Shown here one piece after another: positions 1 to 9,617 of a stretch of 64,000 bases of DNA. The DNA is taken from contig JBGSTD010000010.1 in assembly GCA_041736675.1 (NCBI GenBank), positions 7,338-71,337 of the forward strand, given 5' to 3'. Source of the DNA: Salaquimonas sp041736675. Lineage in GTDB: Bacteria; Pseudomonadota; Alphaproteobacteria; Rhizobiales; Rhizobiaceae. Below the pieces are notes generated by a model. The model made no database searches. It was given only the letters and a program-made list of their open reading frames with translations, and was not told the origin of the DNA. A program made the position numbers and the translations under genes. Every line of letters starts with the position of its first letter. The stretch's first letter is position 1.

Positions 1-11
1 CCGAAATACCG

Positions 12-1346
12 TTAAAAACTGTCCCTCAGCCATGAACTCAGGCGTTGAAATGTTCCACCGGTGCCGGTGCTTTTGGCAGGCGCGCGATGATAGACATTCG
101 AGAGAAACTCAATTTGCGAAATCTGCGGATAGACCATCAGTCCGACCGCTGTTGAAAATGCCGGGCCCTTGGCCGCCTCAGGCATACCCTTGATACCCAT
201 CGGACGACCAATGCGCACATTCTTTGACATGACCCGTCTGGCCAGTTCGCCCACACCGTTAAGCTGGCTTGCGCCACCCGTCAAAACGATACGTTTGCCG
301 ACAGCATCAGCAAAACCCGAGCGGGCAAGCCTGTCGCGGATCAGTTCAAGTGTCTCTTCGACGCGCGGGCGGATAATTCTAGTAAGATGTGACTTTGGCA
401 CTTGTTGCCCGCCCGCCTCTTCCTGCGGGTCGATCGACGGTATGGACACGATATCATCACCATCGCTTGCGCCTGCTAGCACAGAGCCGTGCAAGACCTT
501 CAGGCGCTCCGCATCATCAAGGCGCGTGGAAAGGCCACGGGCCAGATCCATCGTCACATGATGGCCACCAACCGCGATCGCGTCGCAATAGATGAAGCGG
601 CCATTCAGAAAGACTGAAAGCGTGGTGGTACCGCCGCCCATATCGATACAGGCAGAACCCATTTCGCTTTCGTCATCAACCAGTGCAGCAAGGCCTGATG
701 CATAAGGTGTGGCAACCATGGCCTCGATCGACAGATGCGCACGGTTGATGCAAAGCTCAAGATTGCGCAAGGGGGCATTCTCGGCGGTCAAAACATGCAT
801 GTCTACGCCAAGCGTATCACCGACCATGCCGCGCGGGTCCAAAATTCCCTGCTCGCCATCCAGCGTAAAACCAATCGGCAAGGAGTGAACAACCGATCGC
901 TCGGGCGCCATGGCATGGTGCGCACCGGCACCCAGAACCTGCGAAATGTCTTTTTCGGTGATTTCATGACCACCGATTTTTATATCAGCAGAAAACGCCT
1001 CGCTGACAAGACGTCCGGACGAAACGTTGACGATAAGAGATTCAACCGTCACTCCAGCCATGCGCTCTGCAGCATCCACAGACATGCGGATCGCCTGCTC
1101 CGCAGCATCAAGATCAACAATGACGCCGGACTTGATGCCGCGTGAACGCTGGTGACCGATACCGATAACTTCGATCTTGTGGGTCCTGCCAGGCAGCACA
1201 CCCGACTCTTCACGCGGGTCTAGCCGCGCAATGATACAACACACCTTTGAAGTCCCAACATCCAGAATACTGACCACTGTCGAACGTTTCATCGACAATG
1301 GCTTCATACGCGGGAGGAAACCGTTATTGGAATGCAGCAAACTCAT
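12..1346 (-). CDS. ftsA: Cell division protein FtsA
   Basis: FtsA is the actin-like ATPase that tethers FtsZ to the inner membrane and recruits later divisome proteins. The 444-residue product shows the early phosphate-binding strand SILDVGTSKVC (about residues 26-36), a second nucleotide motif DMGGGTTTLSVF near the middle and LTGGASQLNG in the C-terminal half. It ends in FQRLSSWLRDSF, which fits the amphipathic membrane-targeting helix of the family. A start at a later Met (residue 14 or 19) is possible because the first residues precede the conserved core. The start overlaps the ftsQ stop by 4 bp (ATGA), so the two are translationally coupled. The stop lies at the window edge; ftsZ is expected just outside. 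Confidence 0.97.
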   Translation of the reverse strand: MSLLHSNNGFLPRMKPLSMKRSTVVSILDVGTSKVCCIIARLDPREESGVLPGRTHKIEVIGIGHQRSRGIKSGVIVDLDAAEQAIRMSVDAAERMAGVTVESLIVNVSSGRLVSEAFSADIKIGGHEITEKDISQVLGAGAHHAMAPERSVVHSLPIGFTLDGEQGILDPRGMVGDTLGVDMHVLTAENAPLRNLELCINRAHLSIEAMVATPYASGLAALVDDESEMGSACIDMGGGTTTLSVFLNGRFIYCDAIAVGGHHVTMDLARGLSTRLDDAERLKVLHGSVLAGASDGDDIVSIPSIDPQEEAGGQQVPKSHLTRIIRPRVEETLELIRDRLARSGFADAVGKRIVLTGGASQLNGVGELARRVMSKNVRIGRPMGIKGMPEAAKGPAFSTAVGLMVYPQISQIEFLSNVYHRAPAKSTGTGGTFQRLSSWLRDSF

Positions 1347-2275
1347 GTGTTACGCCCCTTGAGAGAGGTCGCAAGGGCCTTCATCTGTTCGCCGCGTTTG
1401 GTACGAACCGCTTCGCTTGCACCTTCTGACATTTTGACAATCATCCGGTCCTTGAAGCGCAGATCAATTCGCGTGACATCCCGCAGCAGCAATTCGGTTT
1501 CCCGATCAAGCTCAGCGAACCGCACAAGTTCGGCCTCCGGGTTTTCTTCCGGCAGCAAAATGGTTACGCCGTCCATCGTCTCGATATCCCAGCGACGGTC
1601 CCCAACACGAATAAGCGCCTTGGTATTGCTTGCAAGATCGGGAACCTTTTGAAGCAGCGAAATCATGTTCGCCGCTTCCCCGTTCGCGCCCTTGCCGACA
1701 ACGACTGGCCACTGCCCGGCACGTCCGTCAAATGCTGCCAGAACAATCCCTGACCGGTCAATCAGTTGAAGTCCGTGTTCGTTCTGCCAGAGAGCGAATG
1801 GCTTGCGCTCATCAATCCTGATTGCAAGCTTGTTGGGATAAACCTTCGAGACAACAGCATCGGCAATCCATGGATTGGCCTTCAATGCCTGCCGCGCCGC
1901 TTCCACATCATAGGCAAGAATTGAAGTGCCGTGACGCGGGGAAAGCAATTGCAAAATTTCGATATCGGAAACTTCCAGGTTTCCCGAAATATCATAGGCA
2001 TCAATTGCAATGCCCATGCTCAGAGAAAAATCAGAAACAAGCTGGTCACCGCGCGGACTGGTCAACAAACCTGCAGTTCCCGCTGTCACAGCAAACATCA
2101 GACCAAAAACCATCAAGCCGCGCCGGGTGACGCGAAAACCGCCATTCATCAAGCGAAGAAAATGACGAACCGGCTTGCGCAATGGACGCGGCAGCACAAA
2201 ACCCCCGTCGGCAGAGCCAACACGGGTATTTTCCGCCTTCAAATCAGATTTGGCTTTTGAGCCTATCGATTGCAA
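1343..2275 (-). CDS. ftsQ: Cell division protein FtsQ
   Basis: FtsQ is the bitopic inner-membrane divisome protein linking early and late division proteins. The 310-residue product has a cytoplasmic N-terminus of about 50 residues, a single membrane segment (GLMVFGLMFAVTAGTAGLL, roughly 55-73), a POTRA-type region, and the typical strand VYPNKLAIRIDERKPFALW followed by LIDRSGIVL. This is the standard architecture of alphaproteobacterial FtsQ. It overlaps ddl by 13 bp upstream and ftsA by 4 bp downstream, within the dcw operon. Confidence 0.95.
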   Translation of the reverse strand: MQSIGSKAKSDLKAENTRVGSADGGFVLPRPLRKPVRHFLRLMNGGFRVTRRGLMVFGLMFAVTAGTAGLLTSPRGDQLVSDFSLSMGIAIDAYDISGNLEVSDIEILQLLSPRHGTSILAYDVEAARQALKANPWIADAVVSKVYPNKLAIRIDERKPFALWQNEHGLQLIDRSGIVLAAFDGRAGQWPVVVGKGANGEAANMISLLQKVPDLASNTKALIRVGDRRWDIETMDGVTILLPEENPEAELVRFAELDRETELLLRDVTRIDLRFKDRMIVKMSEGASEAVRTKRGEQMKALATSLKGRNT

Positions 2276-3189
2276 CTTGCGTCCTCCACCATCCAGGTAA
2301 CGAGATCTTCAAAACTGTGTCCGGCATGCGCTGCCATTTCAGGTGTCAGGGATGTTGGCGTCATGCCCGGCTGTGTATTTACCTCCAGCCAGATCAACTC
2401 GCCCGTACCCATCAAACCGTCATCAAAACGGAAATCCGAACGGCTAACACCCCTGCATCCGATTGCTTGATGCGCCTTGAGAGACAGTGTCTGTATTTTT
2501 TGGTAAATATTTGGTTTAATTTTTGCCGGACAGACGTGTTTTGAGCCTCCTTGGGCGTATTTTGCATCAAAATCGTAGAAACTGTTGCCGGTGGGAATGA
2601 TTTCAGTGACCCCAAGCGCCACATTCCCCATCACAGTGCAGGTTAATTCACGTCCCGGGATGTAACGCTCGACCATGATTCGTTCACCATAGGGCCAATC
2701 TTTCGAGTACAATTCCTCCGGCGGAGTAGACTGGCCTTCGCGCACTATCAGCACACCAAATGAGGATCCCTCATTGACCGGCTTGATGACATAAGGGGGT
2801 GTCATCACATGCTTTTCAGCTGCCTCAAGACGGTTCATCACCTTGGCCTCCGCCACCGGAACACCAAAGCGCTTGACCACCAGCTTGGCTTTTTCCTTGT
2901 CCATGGCGAGTGCTGAAGCAAGGATGCCCGAATGCGTATAGGGTATCTGCAACAGCTCCAGAATACCCTGCACACCGCCATCTTCGCCAAAGGGACCATG
3001 AAGCGCATTGAAGGCAACATCCGGCTTCAGTTTCTTGAGTGTCTCAACAATGTTCCGGTCAACATCAACTTCGCTGACCTTGTATCCAGATGCCCGAAGA
3101 GCCTTGGCGCACTCCTTTCCCGAAGAAAGGGAAACCGGTCGTTCGGAAGCCCATCCGCCCATCAATACCGCAACATGTTTGGCTGCCAT
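2263..3189 (-). CDS. ddl: D-alanine--D-alanine ligase
   Basis: This ATP-grasp enzyme makes the D-Ala-D-Ala dipeptide that MurF uses. The 308-residue protein begins with the family start KHVAVLMGGWASERPVSL, has the PYVIKPVNEGSSFGV ATP-grasp lysine loop, EVNTQPGMTPTSLTPEMA near the C-terminus (metal and substrate binding), and FNALHGPFGEDGGVQGILE. Length is normal for DdlB. A clear GGGGAG ribosome site lies about 9 bases before the ATG. It is the first gene after a 357-bp spacer, so transcription of ddl-ftsQ-ftsA may restart here. Confidence 0.97.
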   Translation of the reverse strand: MAAKHVAVLMGGWASERPVSLSSGKECAKALRASGYKVSEVDVDRNIVETLKKLKPDVAFNALHGPFGEDGGVQGILELLQIPYTHSGILASALAMDKEKAKLVVKRFGVPVAEAKVMNRLEAAEKHVMTPPYVIKPVNEGSSFGVLIVREGQSTPPEELYSKDWPYGERIMVERYIPGRELTCTVMGNVALGVTEIIPTGNSFYDFDAKYAQGGSKHVCPAKIKPNIYQKIQTLSLKAHQAIGCRGVSRSDFRFDDGLMGTGELIWLEVNTQPGMTPTSLTPEMAAHAGHSFEDLVTWMVEDASCNR

Positions 3190-3546
3190 CTAGAAACTCC
3201 CCGAACGACTTTTGCCGCGGGCGATGCACTTGCCAAGACTGTTTGAAAGCCCCCAATTGGCATTGTCCGCACCACCCAATTCTGTAAACCGGGCGACTCA
3301 ATTCGCAGGCCGATTTAGCCTAGGGAATCAGAGGTTTCCTTGCGTTACAAGATGGATTTTGAAGTTTTTGAAATAGTGATTCATTTTCAAGGACTAAGCC
3401 CAAACAGCTGAATCAGTTTCTTACACCAAATCTGCGAAAATCAGTCATATAGCCAGCTACCTGCGATTTTGGCAGTATTTTGGCTGCGAGAACAAAAAAT
3501 GAATCTGAATATTCGGGGCAAGGCCTGAGGCGTATCAAACGATTGT
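3190..3546. promoter_or_regulatory. ddl upstream region with five GANTC sites
   Basis: No convincing gene is visible in this 357-bp spacer between ddl and murB, unusual in an otherwise gap-free cluster. It is AT-richer than its neighbours and holds five GANTC sequences at 3295-3299, 3325-3329, 3378-3382, 3410-3414 and 3501-3505. GANTC is the target of the alphaproteobacterial cell-cycle methyltransferase CcrM, and methylated sites recruit GcrA. Inference: this is a cell-cycle-controlled promoter for ddl-ftsQ-ftsA(-ftsZ). No full CtrA box was found here. Confidence 0.5.
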
Positions 3547-4500
3547 TCATGGCTTGAAAGGGGTTACATTTTTCCCTTGCTCAAACCTGCCAAGACGCTT
3601 GATTTCCCATTCAAGCAGGCTACCGGATTTTTCATAAACGCGGCGACGAACCGTTTCACCAAGCGTTTCCAGATCATAGGCATTGGCTGCGCCTGTATTG
3701 ATCATGAAGTTGCAATGCATCGGGCTCATTTGCGCATCGCCGATCATGAACCCGCGTAGTCCCGCCTCATCAACAAGTTTCCACGCCGATTGCCCTTCCG
3801 GGTTTTTGAAAGTGGACCCGCCTGTCTTTTCCTTCACCGGCTGCACGGTTTCGCGGTGATGCTGGACTTCAGCCATCTCGCGTTCAATCTGCTCGCGCAG
3901 AGCGGGAACACCTTCAAAAACTGCTGAAGTGAAAATCAGATCATCGCGCGCAGCGCTGTGGCGGTAGGTGTACCCCATGTCATCATGCCCCAGCACATGC
4001 CTCCCGCCCTTGCGGTCGATGGCCGTGACTTCAATCACACGGTTTGTAGTCTCTGTGCCATTTGCCCCGGCATTCATTCGCAAGGCACCTCCGATACCGC
4101 CGGGGATGCCGTGATAGAAGGCAAAACCGCCAATACCCGCTTCCAGCGCCTCGCCTGCAAGTTTCCTGTCGAGTACCGCTGCGCCCGACCGCAGCCGCTT
4201 GTCAGAGATTTGCTCAATGCTGCCAAAACCTTTGGCGGATAGCCGGATGACAACGCCTTCAATCCCACCGTCACGGACAAGCAGGTTTGAACCCACCCCC
4301 ACCACCATGACCGGAACTTCTTCAGGCAGAATGGTCAGAAAAGTTGCGAGGTCCTCTTCATCGGCCGGCTGAAACAACAAATCCGCCGGACCACCAACAC
4401 GAAACCACGTAAGTTTCGACATGTCAGCATCGGCCTGAAGACGGCCCCGAACTTCGGTCAGTGGACCTTCAAGTTGTTTCAGAAGTAGTTGACCTGACAC
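3547..4500 (-). CDS. murB: UDP-N-acetylenolpyruvoylglucosamine reductase MurB
   Basis: MurB is the FAD enzyme that reduces UDP-GlcNAc-enolpyruvate to UDP-MurNAc with NADPH. Visible are the FAD-binding segments VVGVGSNLLVRDGGIEGVVI and YHGIPGGIGGALRMNAGANG, and the catalytic region KEKTGGSTFKNPEGQSAWKLVDEAGLRG with the family Ser. The 317-residue length suits type II MurB. Translation begins at GTG (4500), 7 bp after the murC stop; there is no nearby in-frame ATG upstream of the conserved part. Confidence 0.97.
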   Translation of the reverse strand: MSGQLLLKQLEGPLTEVRGRLQADADMSKLTWFRVGGPADLLFQPADEEDLATFLTILPEEVPVMVVGVGSNLLVRDGGIEGVVIRLSAKGFGSIEQISDKRLRSGAAVLDRKLAGEALEAGIGGFAFYHGIPGGIGGALRMNAGANGTETTNRVIEVTAIDRKGGRHVLGHDDMGYTYRHSAARDDLIFTSAVFEGVPALREQIEREMAEVQHHRETVQPVKEKTGGSTFKNPEGQSAWKLVDEAGLRGFMIGDAQMSPMHCNFMINTGAANAYDLETLGETVRRRVYEKSGSLLEWEIKRLGRFEQGKNVTPFKP

Positions 4501-4507
4501 GTGAGCC

Positions 4508-5917
4508 TCAGTTCTTTGCCAGGGCAGCTAATTGTTTTGGAAGATCATATGCCCACTTGGTGATATCGCCGGCGCCGAGAAAGACCACGAAATCCCCTGG
4601 ATTTGCAACTGCCGCAACCCGTTGCGCGATTTCTTCAGGTCCTGAAATCGTGCTGGCGTCCCTGTGTCCTGCGGCTTTCAGACCGCGCACCAGATTATGC
4701 TCGTCAATGCCATCAATGGGCGTCTCTCCGGCGCGGTAAACCGGCGCTATCATGACCGTATCTGCATCGTTGAAGCAGGAGCAAAAATCTCCGAACAGGC
4801 TTTGCAGTCGGCTAAATCTGTGCGGCTGCTTGATGACAATCACCTTGCCGTCCGTGGCAGCGCGCGCAGCTTTCAAAACCGCTGCAATTTCTACCGGGTG
4901 GTGGCCGTAGTCATCAAAAATTTCAACACCGTTCCAAGTGCCCGTGTGGGTAAAGCGGCGCTTGACGCCGGAAAACGCCGAAATGCCCTTGCGTATGCCC
5001 TCCGCATCAACGCCCAACTCGTGGGCGACCGCAATTGCCGCTGTAGCATTGGAAACATTGTGACGCCCTGCCATCGGCAAAACCAGATCCGCAATATGGA
5101 TGTCCTTGCCGGTCTTGCGGTCATGGATATCGACATCAAAGCGGCTGTTTGGTCCGGCGATCTGCAAATTCGAAAAGCGCACATCCGCCTGACGGTTTTC
5201 ACCGTAAGTTACAACCCGGCGGTCAGTGATCTTGGACACCATGGACTGCACTTCCGGATGGTCGATGCAACAAACCCCAAAGCCGTAAAACGGCACGTTC
5301 TCAACGAAATCACGAAATGCCTTTTTCACGTGTTCATAGTCGCCGTAATGATCAAGATGCTCAGGATCAATATTGGTGACCACCACTACATCCGCCGGAA
5401 GCTTGAGGAAAGTACCGTCGGACTCGTCCGCTTCGCACACCATCCAGTCACCGTTGCCAAGCCTGACATTCGTGCCAAGATGGTTGATGATACCGCCATT
5501 GATAACAGTCGGGTCCAGATTACCCGCTTCAAGCAGGGTACCCACCATAGACGTGGTTGTTGTCTTGCCATGGGTGCCGCCAATCGCAATCGCGTTCTTG
5601 AAACGCATCAACTCTGCCAGCATCTCAGCACGACGCACCAATGGAATGCGGCGCTCTCTTGCTGCAATGCGCTCTGGATTGTCCTGCTTGATGGCGCTCG
5701 ATGCCACAACCACTTCCGCATTTCCCAGATTGTCGCCGTGATGTCCGATATGAACGGTAATCCCCTTTGCCCGCAATCGCTCGACATTGGCACCTTCATT
5801 TTGGTCGGAGCCCTGAACCTGATATCCTAGATTGTGAAGCACCTCGGCGATACCACTCATTCCGATACCCCCGATGCCGACAAAGTGCACGATCCCAATG
5901 TTAACAGGCATTTTCAT
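4508..5917 (-). CDS. murC: UDP-N-acetylmuramate--L-alanine ligase MurC
   Basis: MurC adds L-alanine to UDP-MurNAc in the cytoplasm. The 469-residue product has the N-terminal Rossmann motif VHFVGIGGIGMSGIAEV, the ATP-binding P-loop IGGTHGKTTTTSMVG (about 110-124), ANEADESDGTFLKL-type residues (CEADESDGTFLKL) and the DDYGHHPVEI segment diagnostic of MurC. The annotated start gives MKMPVNIG; the Met at residue 3 would serve equally well. It lies 15 bp after murG and 7 bp before murB. Confidence 0.98.
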   Translation of the reverse strand: MKMPVNIGIVHFVGIGGIGMSGIAEVLHNLGYQVQGSDQNEGANVERLRAKGITVHIGHHGDNLGNAEVVVASSAIKQDNPERIAARERRIPLVRRAEMLAELMRFKNAIAIGGTHGKTTTTSMVGTLLEAGNLDPTVINGGIINHLGTNVRLGNGDWMVCEADESDGTFLKLPADVVVVTNIDPEHLDHYGDYEHVKKAFRDFVENVPFYGFGVCCIDHPEVQSMVSKITDRRVVTYGENRQADVRFSNLQIAGPNSRFDVDIHDRKTGKDIHIADLVLPMAGRHNVSNATAAIAVAHELGVDAEGIRKGISAFSGVKRRFTHTGTWNGVEIFDDYGHHPVEIAAVLKAARAATDGKVIVIKQPHRFSRLQSLFGDFCSCFNDADTVMIAPVYRAGETPIDGIDEHNLVRGLKAAGHRDASTISGPEEIAQRVAAVANPGDFVVFLGAGDITKWAYDLPKQLAALAKN

Positions 5918-5932
5918 GGTACTAATCCAAAT

Positions 5933-7045
5933 CTAGAAAGTCAGTGAGGTAATTTCGCCGCCGCTGATAACACATTCAACGCAATCGGCAAGCCGTTTGG
6001 CAGCATCAGGCATACCCGTTGAGCGCGCAGCAGCAGCCATGATCGCCATTTCATCGGGATTGAGGATTACGTTTTCGAGAATTCCGGCAAGTTTTGCGCC
6101 GGTGAGTTCAGCTTGCGCCACCACAAATGCACCACCAGCCACCGCCATCCCCCCGGCATTTGCAGCCTGGTCGCCATCAAGTGATCCCGGCAATGGAACC
6201 AGCAATGACGGCCTCCCGATGACTGCGATTTCTGTGACACTCGATGCCCCGGCTCGGGCAATGACGAAATCGGCCCTGGCAATTTCGCCCGGCATATCGG
6301 CAAAGAACGGTGCTATGTCTGCCGTGATGCCGAGGCCTGCATAAACAGCCCTGAGTTCAGCCTCATCTTCCTGGCGAGCCTGCTGCAGGATGGATAGTTT
6401 CTTTCGCAGATCATCTGAAAGGAGCTTCAGACCCTCCGGCAAAATTTCGCTGAACACACGTGCTCCCTGACTGCCGCCAAAAACAACAAGGCGAAACGGA
6501 TCAGAGGCTTGCCGTTTTCTGAATGGAATATCGAGGACCTTTTCCACCATCGGCCGAATTGGATTGCCCGTCTCTACAATTGGAGCATCGGGCAAAACGC
6601 CTACTTGCGCGAAGCCGACTGCAACCCCGTTCACCCTCTTGGCCAACATGCGGTTGGCTCTGCCCAAAATTGCGTTCTGTTCATGCACCAGCGATGGAAT
6701 GCCTCTGCGGCTCGCTGCCAGCAAGGGCGGCAGGGTCGGATAACCACCAAAACCAACAGCTGCAACCGGATTCGTTTCGTTGATCAAGGCAACACTTTGC
6801 TTGTATCCACGGTAAAGCCGCAGCAGCGTTTTAACGATAGCCACCGGATTTTTTGATCCCATGGTAGCTGAGGTTATAATTACTTTCTTGTCTGCAGGAA
6901 AATTTGCGGCAAACTTGTCAGCCCGCTCATCGGTGGCAAGAACCACCTTGTAGCCGCGCAACTTCAGCACATGGGCAAGCGCTTCCGCCGGAAACAAATG
7001 TCCGCCAGTACCCCCTGCTGCCAATAATACATACCCCTTGTCCAT
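5933..7045 (-). CDS. murG: MurG lipid II synthase (GlcNAc transferase)
   Basis: MurG transfers GlcNAc from UDP-GlcNAc to lipid I on the cytoplasmic membrane face, giving lipid II. The N-terminal glycine-rich loop LLAAGGTGGHLFPAEALA is present, followed by VGFGGYPTLPPLLAA and HEQNAILGRANR, with the donor-binding VVFGGSQGARVFSEI and ARAGASSVTEIAVIGRPSLLVPLP in the C-terminal domain. The 370-residue length is typical. The gene begins 9 bp after the ftsW stop and is followed by murC. Confidence 0.98.
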   Translation of the reverse strand: MDKGYVLLAAGGTGGHLFPAEALAHVLKLRGYKVVLATDERADKFAANFPADKKVIITSATMGSKNPVAIVKTLLRLYRGYKQSVALINETNPVAAVGFGGYPTLPPLLAASRRGIPSLVHEQNAILGRANRMLAKRVNGVAVGFAQVGVLPDAPIVETGNPIRPMVEKVLDIPFRKRQASDPFRLVVFGGSQGARVFSEILPEGLKLLSDDLRKKLSILQQARQEDEAELRAVYAGLGITADIAPFFADMPGEIARADFVIARAGASSVTEIAVIGRPSLLVPLPGSLDGDQAANAGGMAVAGGAFVVAQAELTGAKLAGILENVILNPDEMAIMAAAARSTGMPDAAKRLADCVECVISGGEITSLTF

Positions 7046-7054
7046 GGCGTTGTT

Positions 7055-8209
7055 TCACTCGGCCGGCATGTAGGGTCGCAGGCTGAGATCAACAGGTGAT
7101 GCTCGAAGACTATCAGTCCGCTTGCGGGACAGCGCCAGAACGAAGCCCATCACGATCGCCATGGATAACAGCGAGGAACCGCCATAGGAGATAAATGGCA
7201 GTGTCATTCCCTTGGCCGGGATAAGCTGCAATGTCACAGCCATGTTGATCATGGATTGTATTCCAAACAGAATGATAAGGCCCGCCATTGCAAGGCGCAC
7301 ATAAGCATCGCGCTCCTTCATTGCAGTCGACATAACCCGCAAGACGATGAATGCAAAAATTGCAACGAGAATGAAACAGGCAATTATCCCGAACTCCTCT
7401 GCTGCAACAGCAAAGGTGAAGTCGGTGTGGCTGTCCGGCAGATAGCGTTTTACAGTGCCTTCTCCAGGTCCCTGCCCCAGCCAGCCGCCGTTGATGATTG
7501 CTTCACGGCCTGCCTCAACCTGAAAGTTGTCGCCTTCCCCTGTCATGAACCGGTCAATACGGCCTGCAACGTGGGGGAAAAACAGATAGGCTGATGTCAT
7601 GCCAACACCGGCAAGGCCGCCAAGGGCAACAATCCATATCCAGGACATGCCTGCCATGAAAAACAGCGCGCCCCAAACAATTCCAACAAGCATGGTTTGA
7701 CCAAAATCCGGCTGAGCAATCAGCAAAGCGCCAACAATCCCGAACAGGATGATCGAAAACAGGTTTCCGGGAATTTCAGGTCGCCTTGTATTCTCGGCGA
7801 ACAGCCAGGCAGTTATGATTACAAAAGCAGGCTTGATGAACTCCGAGGGTTGCAGGGAAAATCCGAGCACTGAAATCCAGCGCCTCGAACCCTTGACTTC
7901 AACCCCCATAAACAGCGTCGCCAGCAACAAGGGCACCATGACGGCAAAAAGAATGAATGCCGCACGGCGTACCTGTTTCGGATTGAGAAACGACAGGCTG
8001 ATCATCACGATAAGCGTAGGGATAAGGAAGATGGCGTGACGAATTGTAAAATGGCTTGGAGGAAGCCCGATGCGCTCGGCCACCGGAGGACTGGCCGCAA
8101 AGGACAATAAAAATCCGATCAGGATCAGCAGCAGGATTGTTCCAAACAAAGGCCTGTCCAGCGTGCGCCACCATTCTGCCAGGAACGATCGGTCGGTACG
8201 GCTAATCAT
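7055..8209 (-). CDS. ftsW: SEDS peptidoglycan polymerase FtsW
   Basis: FtsW is the divisome SEDS glycosyltransferase that polymerises lipid II together with its cognate class B PBP (FtsI, also in this cluster). The 384-residue protein is strongly hydrophobic with about ten membrane segments and carries FSLQPSEFIKPAFVI, AAEEFGIIACFILV and LPFISYGGSSLLSMAIVMGF, the diagnostic SEDS signatures. The start overlaps the murD stop by 4 bp. Confidence 0.97.
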   Translation of the reverse strand: MISRTDRSFLAEWWRTLDRPLFGTILLLILIGFLLSFAASPPVAERIGLPPSHFTIRHAIFLIPTLIVMISLSFLNPKQVRRAAFILFAVMVPLLLATLFMGVEVKGSRRWISVLGFSLQPSEFIKPAFVIITAWLFAENTRRPEIPGNLFSIILFGIVGALLIAQPDFGQTMLVGIVWGALFFMAGMSWIWIVALGGLAGVGMTSAYLFFPHVAGRIDRFMTGEGDNFQVEAGREAIINGGWLGQGPGEGTVKRYLPDSHTDFTFAVAAEEFGIIACFILVAIFAFIVLRVMSTAMKERDAYVRLAMAGLIILFGIQSMINMAVTLQLIPAKGMTLPFISYGGSSLLSMAIVMGFVLALSRKRTDSLRASPVDLSLRPYMPAE

Positions 8210-9609
8210 TGTGAGGCCTCCTTCAACGGTGAAAATCCGTCGAGTTGCGTGACAATCCGGCGAAAGGCATCGCCCCTTACTTCAAAGTTCTTGAATTGGT
8301 CAAAGCTGGCGCAGGCAGGTGACAAAAGCACGACCGGTTCATCGCCAATGTCATTGCGAGCATCCTCATTTGCCCGGCTGACGGCGTTTTCAAGTGTGCC
8401 TGAAATCTCAAAGGGAACGCTGCTGCCGAGCGTTGCGGCAAATTCGGGCGCTGCTTCACCGATCAGATAGGCTTTGACAATCTTTGGGAAAAATTCCGCA
8501 AGCGGTTTGATGCCGCCTTCTTTTGCGAGGCCTCCGGCAATCCAGTAGATACGCTCGAAACTGGAAAGAGCCTTGGCCGCAGCGTCCCAGTTTGTAGCCT
8601 TGGAATCATTTATCATCAGCACCTTGCCGACATTGCCAACCTGCTCCATCCTGTGGGCAAGCCCGGGAAATGTGCGAAAACCGTCGCTGATCTGTTTAGC
8701 CTCAAGGCCCGAATGCGCGCACGCCGCCCAGGCTGCCGCAGCATTCTGACCATTGTGGGCACCGCGCAGAGCGGGCGCATCGCCCATTTCGAACAGGTGC
8801 TTCTCTTCACCATCTTTTGCTTCAAAAAGCGATGTGCCCTTCAGGTAAATGCCGTTTTCCAAAATCCGGCTACCTGAAATCCGCAACACCTGCCTGCCGC
8901 TCAATTCGAGATCATCTGCAATCGCAATCGTATAATCATCATCGTAACCAACAACAGCCAATTTGCTTGCCGCAACAAGGCGCTTCTTTATAGCCGCATA
9001 ATTTTCCATATTGCCGTGACGATCAAGATGGTCAGGCGTCAAGTTGAGCAATATCCCGACCTGCGGATCAAGGCTTGGTGCCAGATCGATCTGATAGGAG
9101 GAACACTCGACAACATAAACTTTTTCCGGGGCCGGTTCATCCAGCGACAAGATCGCAGTTCCGATGTTTCCGCCCAGTTGGACATCATTGCCGGCATGGC
9201 TGAAAACATGGGCAATCAGCGCTGTTGTCGTTGACTTTCCGTTGGTTCCGGTAATGGCCACGAACGGACATTCGGGAGCCTTGGATCGCCGTTCGCGGGC
9301 AAAAAGTTCAACATCGCCGATAACCGGTATCTTGGCCGCGCCTGCTTTCTCGACGGTCCAATGCGGTTTTGGATGGGTCAACGGCACACCGGGTGCCAGC
9401 AGCAATTCATCAATCGAGGTAAATTCAACGCCATGCAAATCGGCAGTATCAAGACCTTCTGCCGCCGCTTTTTCCACACTGGCAGGATTGTCATCATAGC
9501 AGAAAAGCTTTGCTCCCCCTGCTGCAAGAGCGCGCGCTGTGGCAAGGCCGGATCCTCCTAACCCGAACAGTGCAACCCGTTTTCCATTTGACGAATTAGC
9601 CGCAATCAC
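8206..9609 (-). CDS. murD: UDP-N-acetylmuramoylalanine--D-glutamate ligase MurD
   Basis: MurD adds D-glutamate to UDP-MurNAc-L-Ala. It shows RVALFGLGGSGLATARAL near the start, the P-loop VAITGTNGKSTTTALIAHV, NLTPDHLDRHG and INDSKATNWDAAAKAL. The open frame extends to an ATG at 9705, but that would overlap mraY by 88 bp. The GTG at 9609 gives VIAANSSNGKRVALFG, places the start 8 bp after mraY behind AGGTG, and yields 467 residues, a usual MurD length; it is preferred. The stop overlaps the ftsW start. Confidence 0.96.
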   Translation of the reverse strand: MIAANSSNGKRVALFGLGGSGLATARALAAGGAKLFCYDDNPASVEKAAAEGLDTADLHGVEFTSIDELLLAPGVPLTHPKPHWTVEKAGAAKIPVIGDVELFARERRSKAPECPFVAITGTNGKSTTTALIAHVFSHAGNDVQLGGNIGTAILSLDEPAPEKVYVVECSSYQIDLAPSLDPQVGILLNLTPDHLDRHGNMENYAAIKKRLVAASKLAVVGYDDDYTIAIADDLELSGRQVLRISGSRILENGIYLKGTSLFEAKDGEEKHLFEMGDAPALRGAHNGQNAAAAWAACAHSGLEAKQISDGFRTFPGLAHRMEQVGNVGKVLMINDSKATNWDAAAKALSSFERIYWIAGGLAKEGGIKPLAEFFPKIVKAYLIGEAAPEFAATLGSSVPFEISGTLENAVSRANEDARNDIGDEPVVLLSPACASFDQFKNFEVRGDAFRRIVTQLDGFSPLKEASQ

Positions 9610-9617
9610 CCTGGCAC

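Noticed and set aside
4664..5830. A 388-residue plus-strand open frame across murC
   Set aside because: Antisense to murC, which carries all MurC motifs; no ribosome site or recognised domain.
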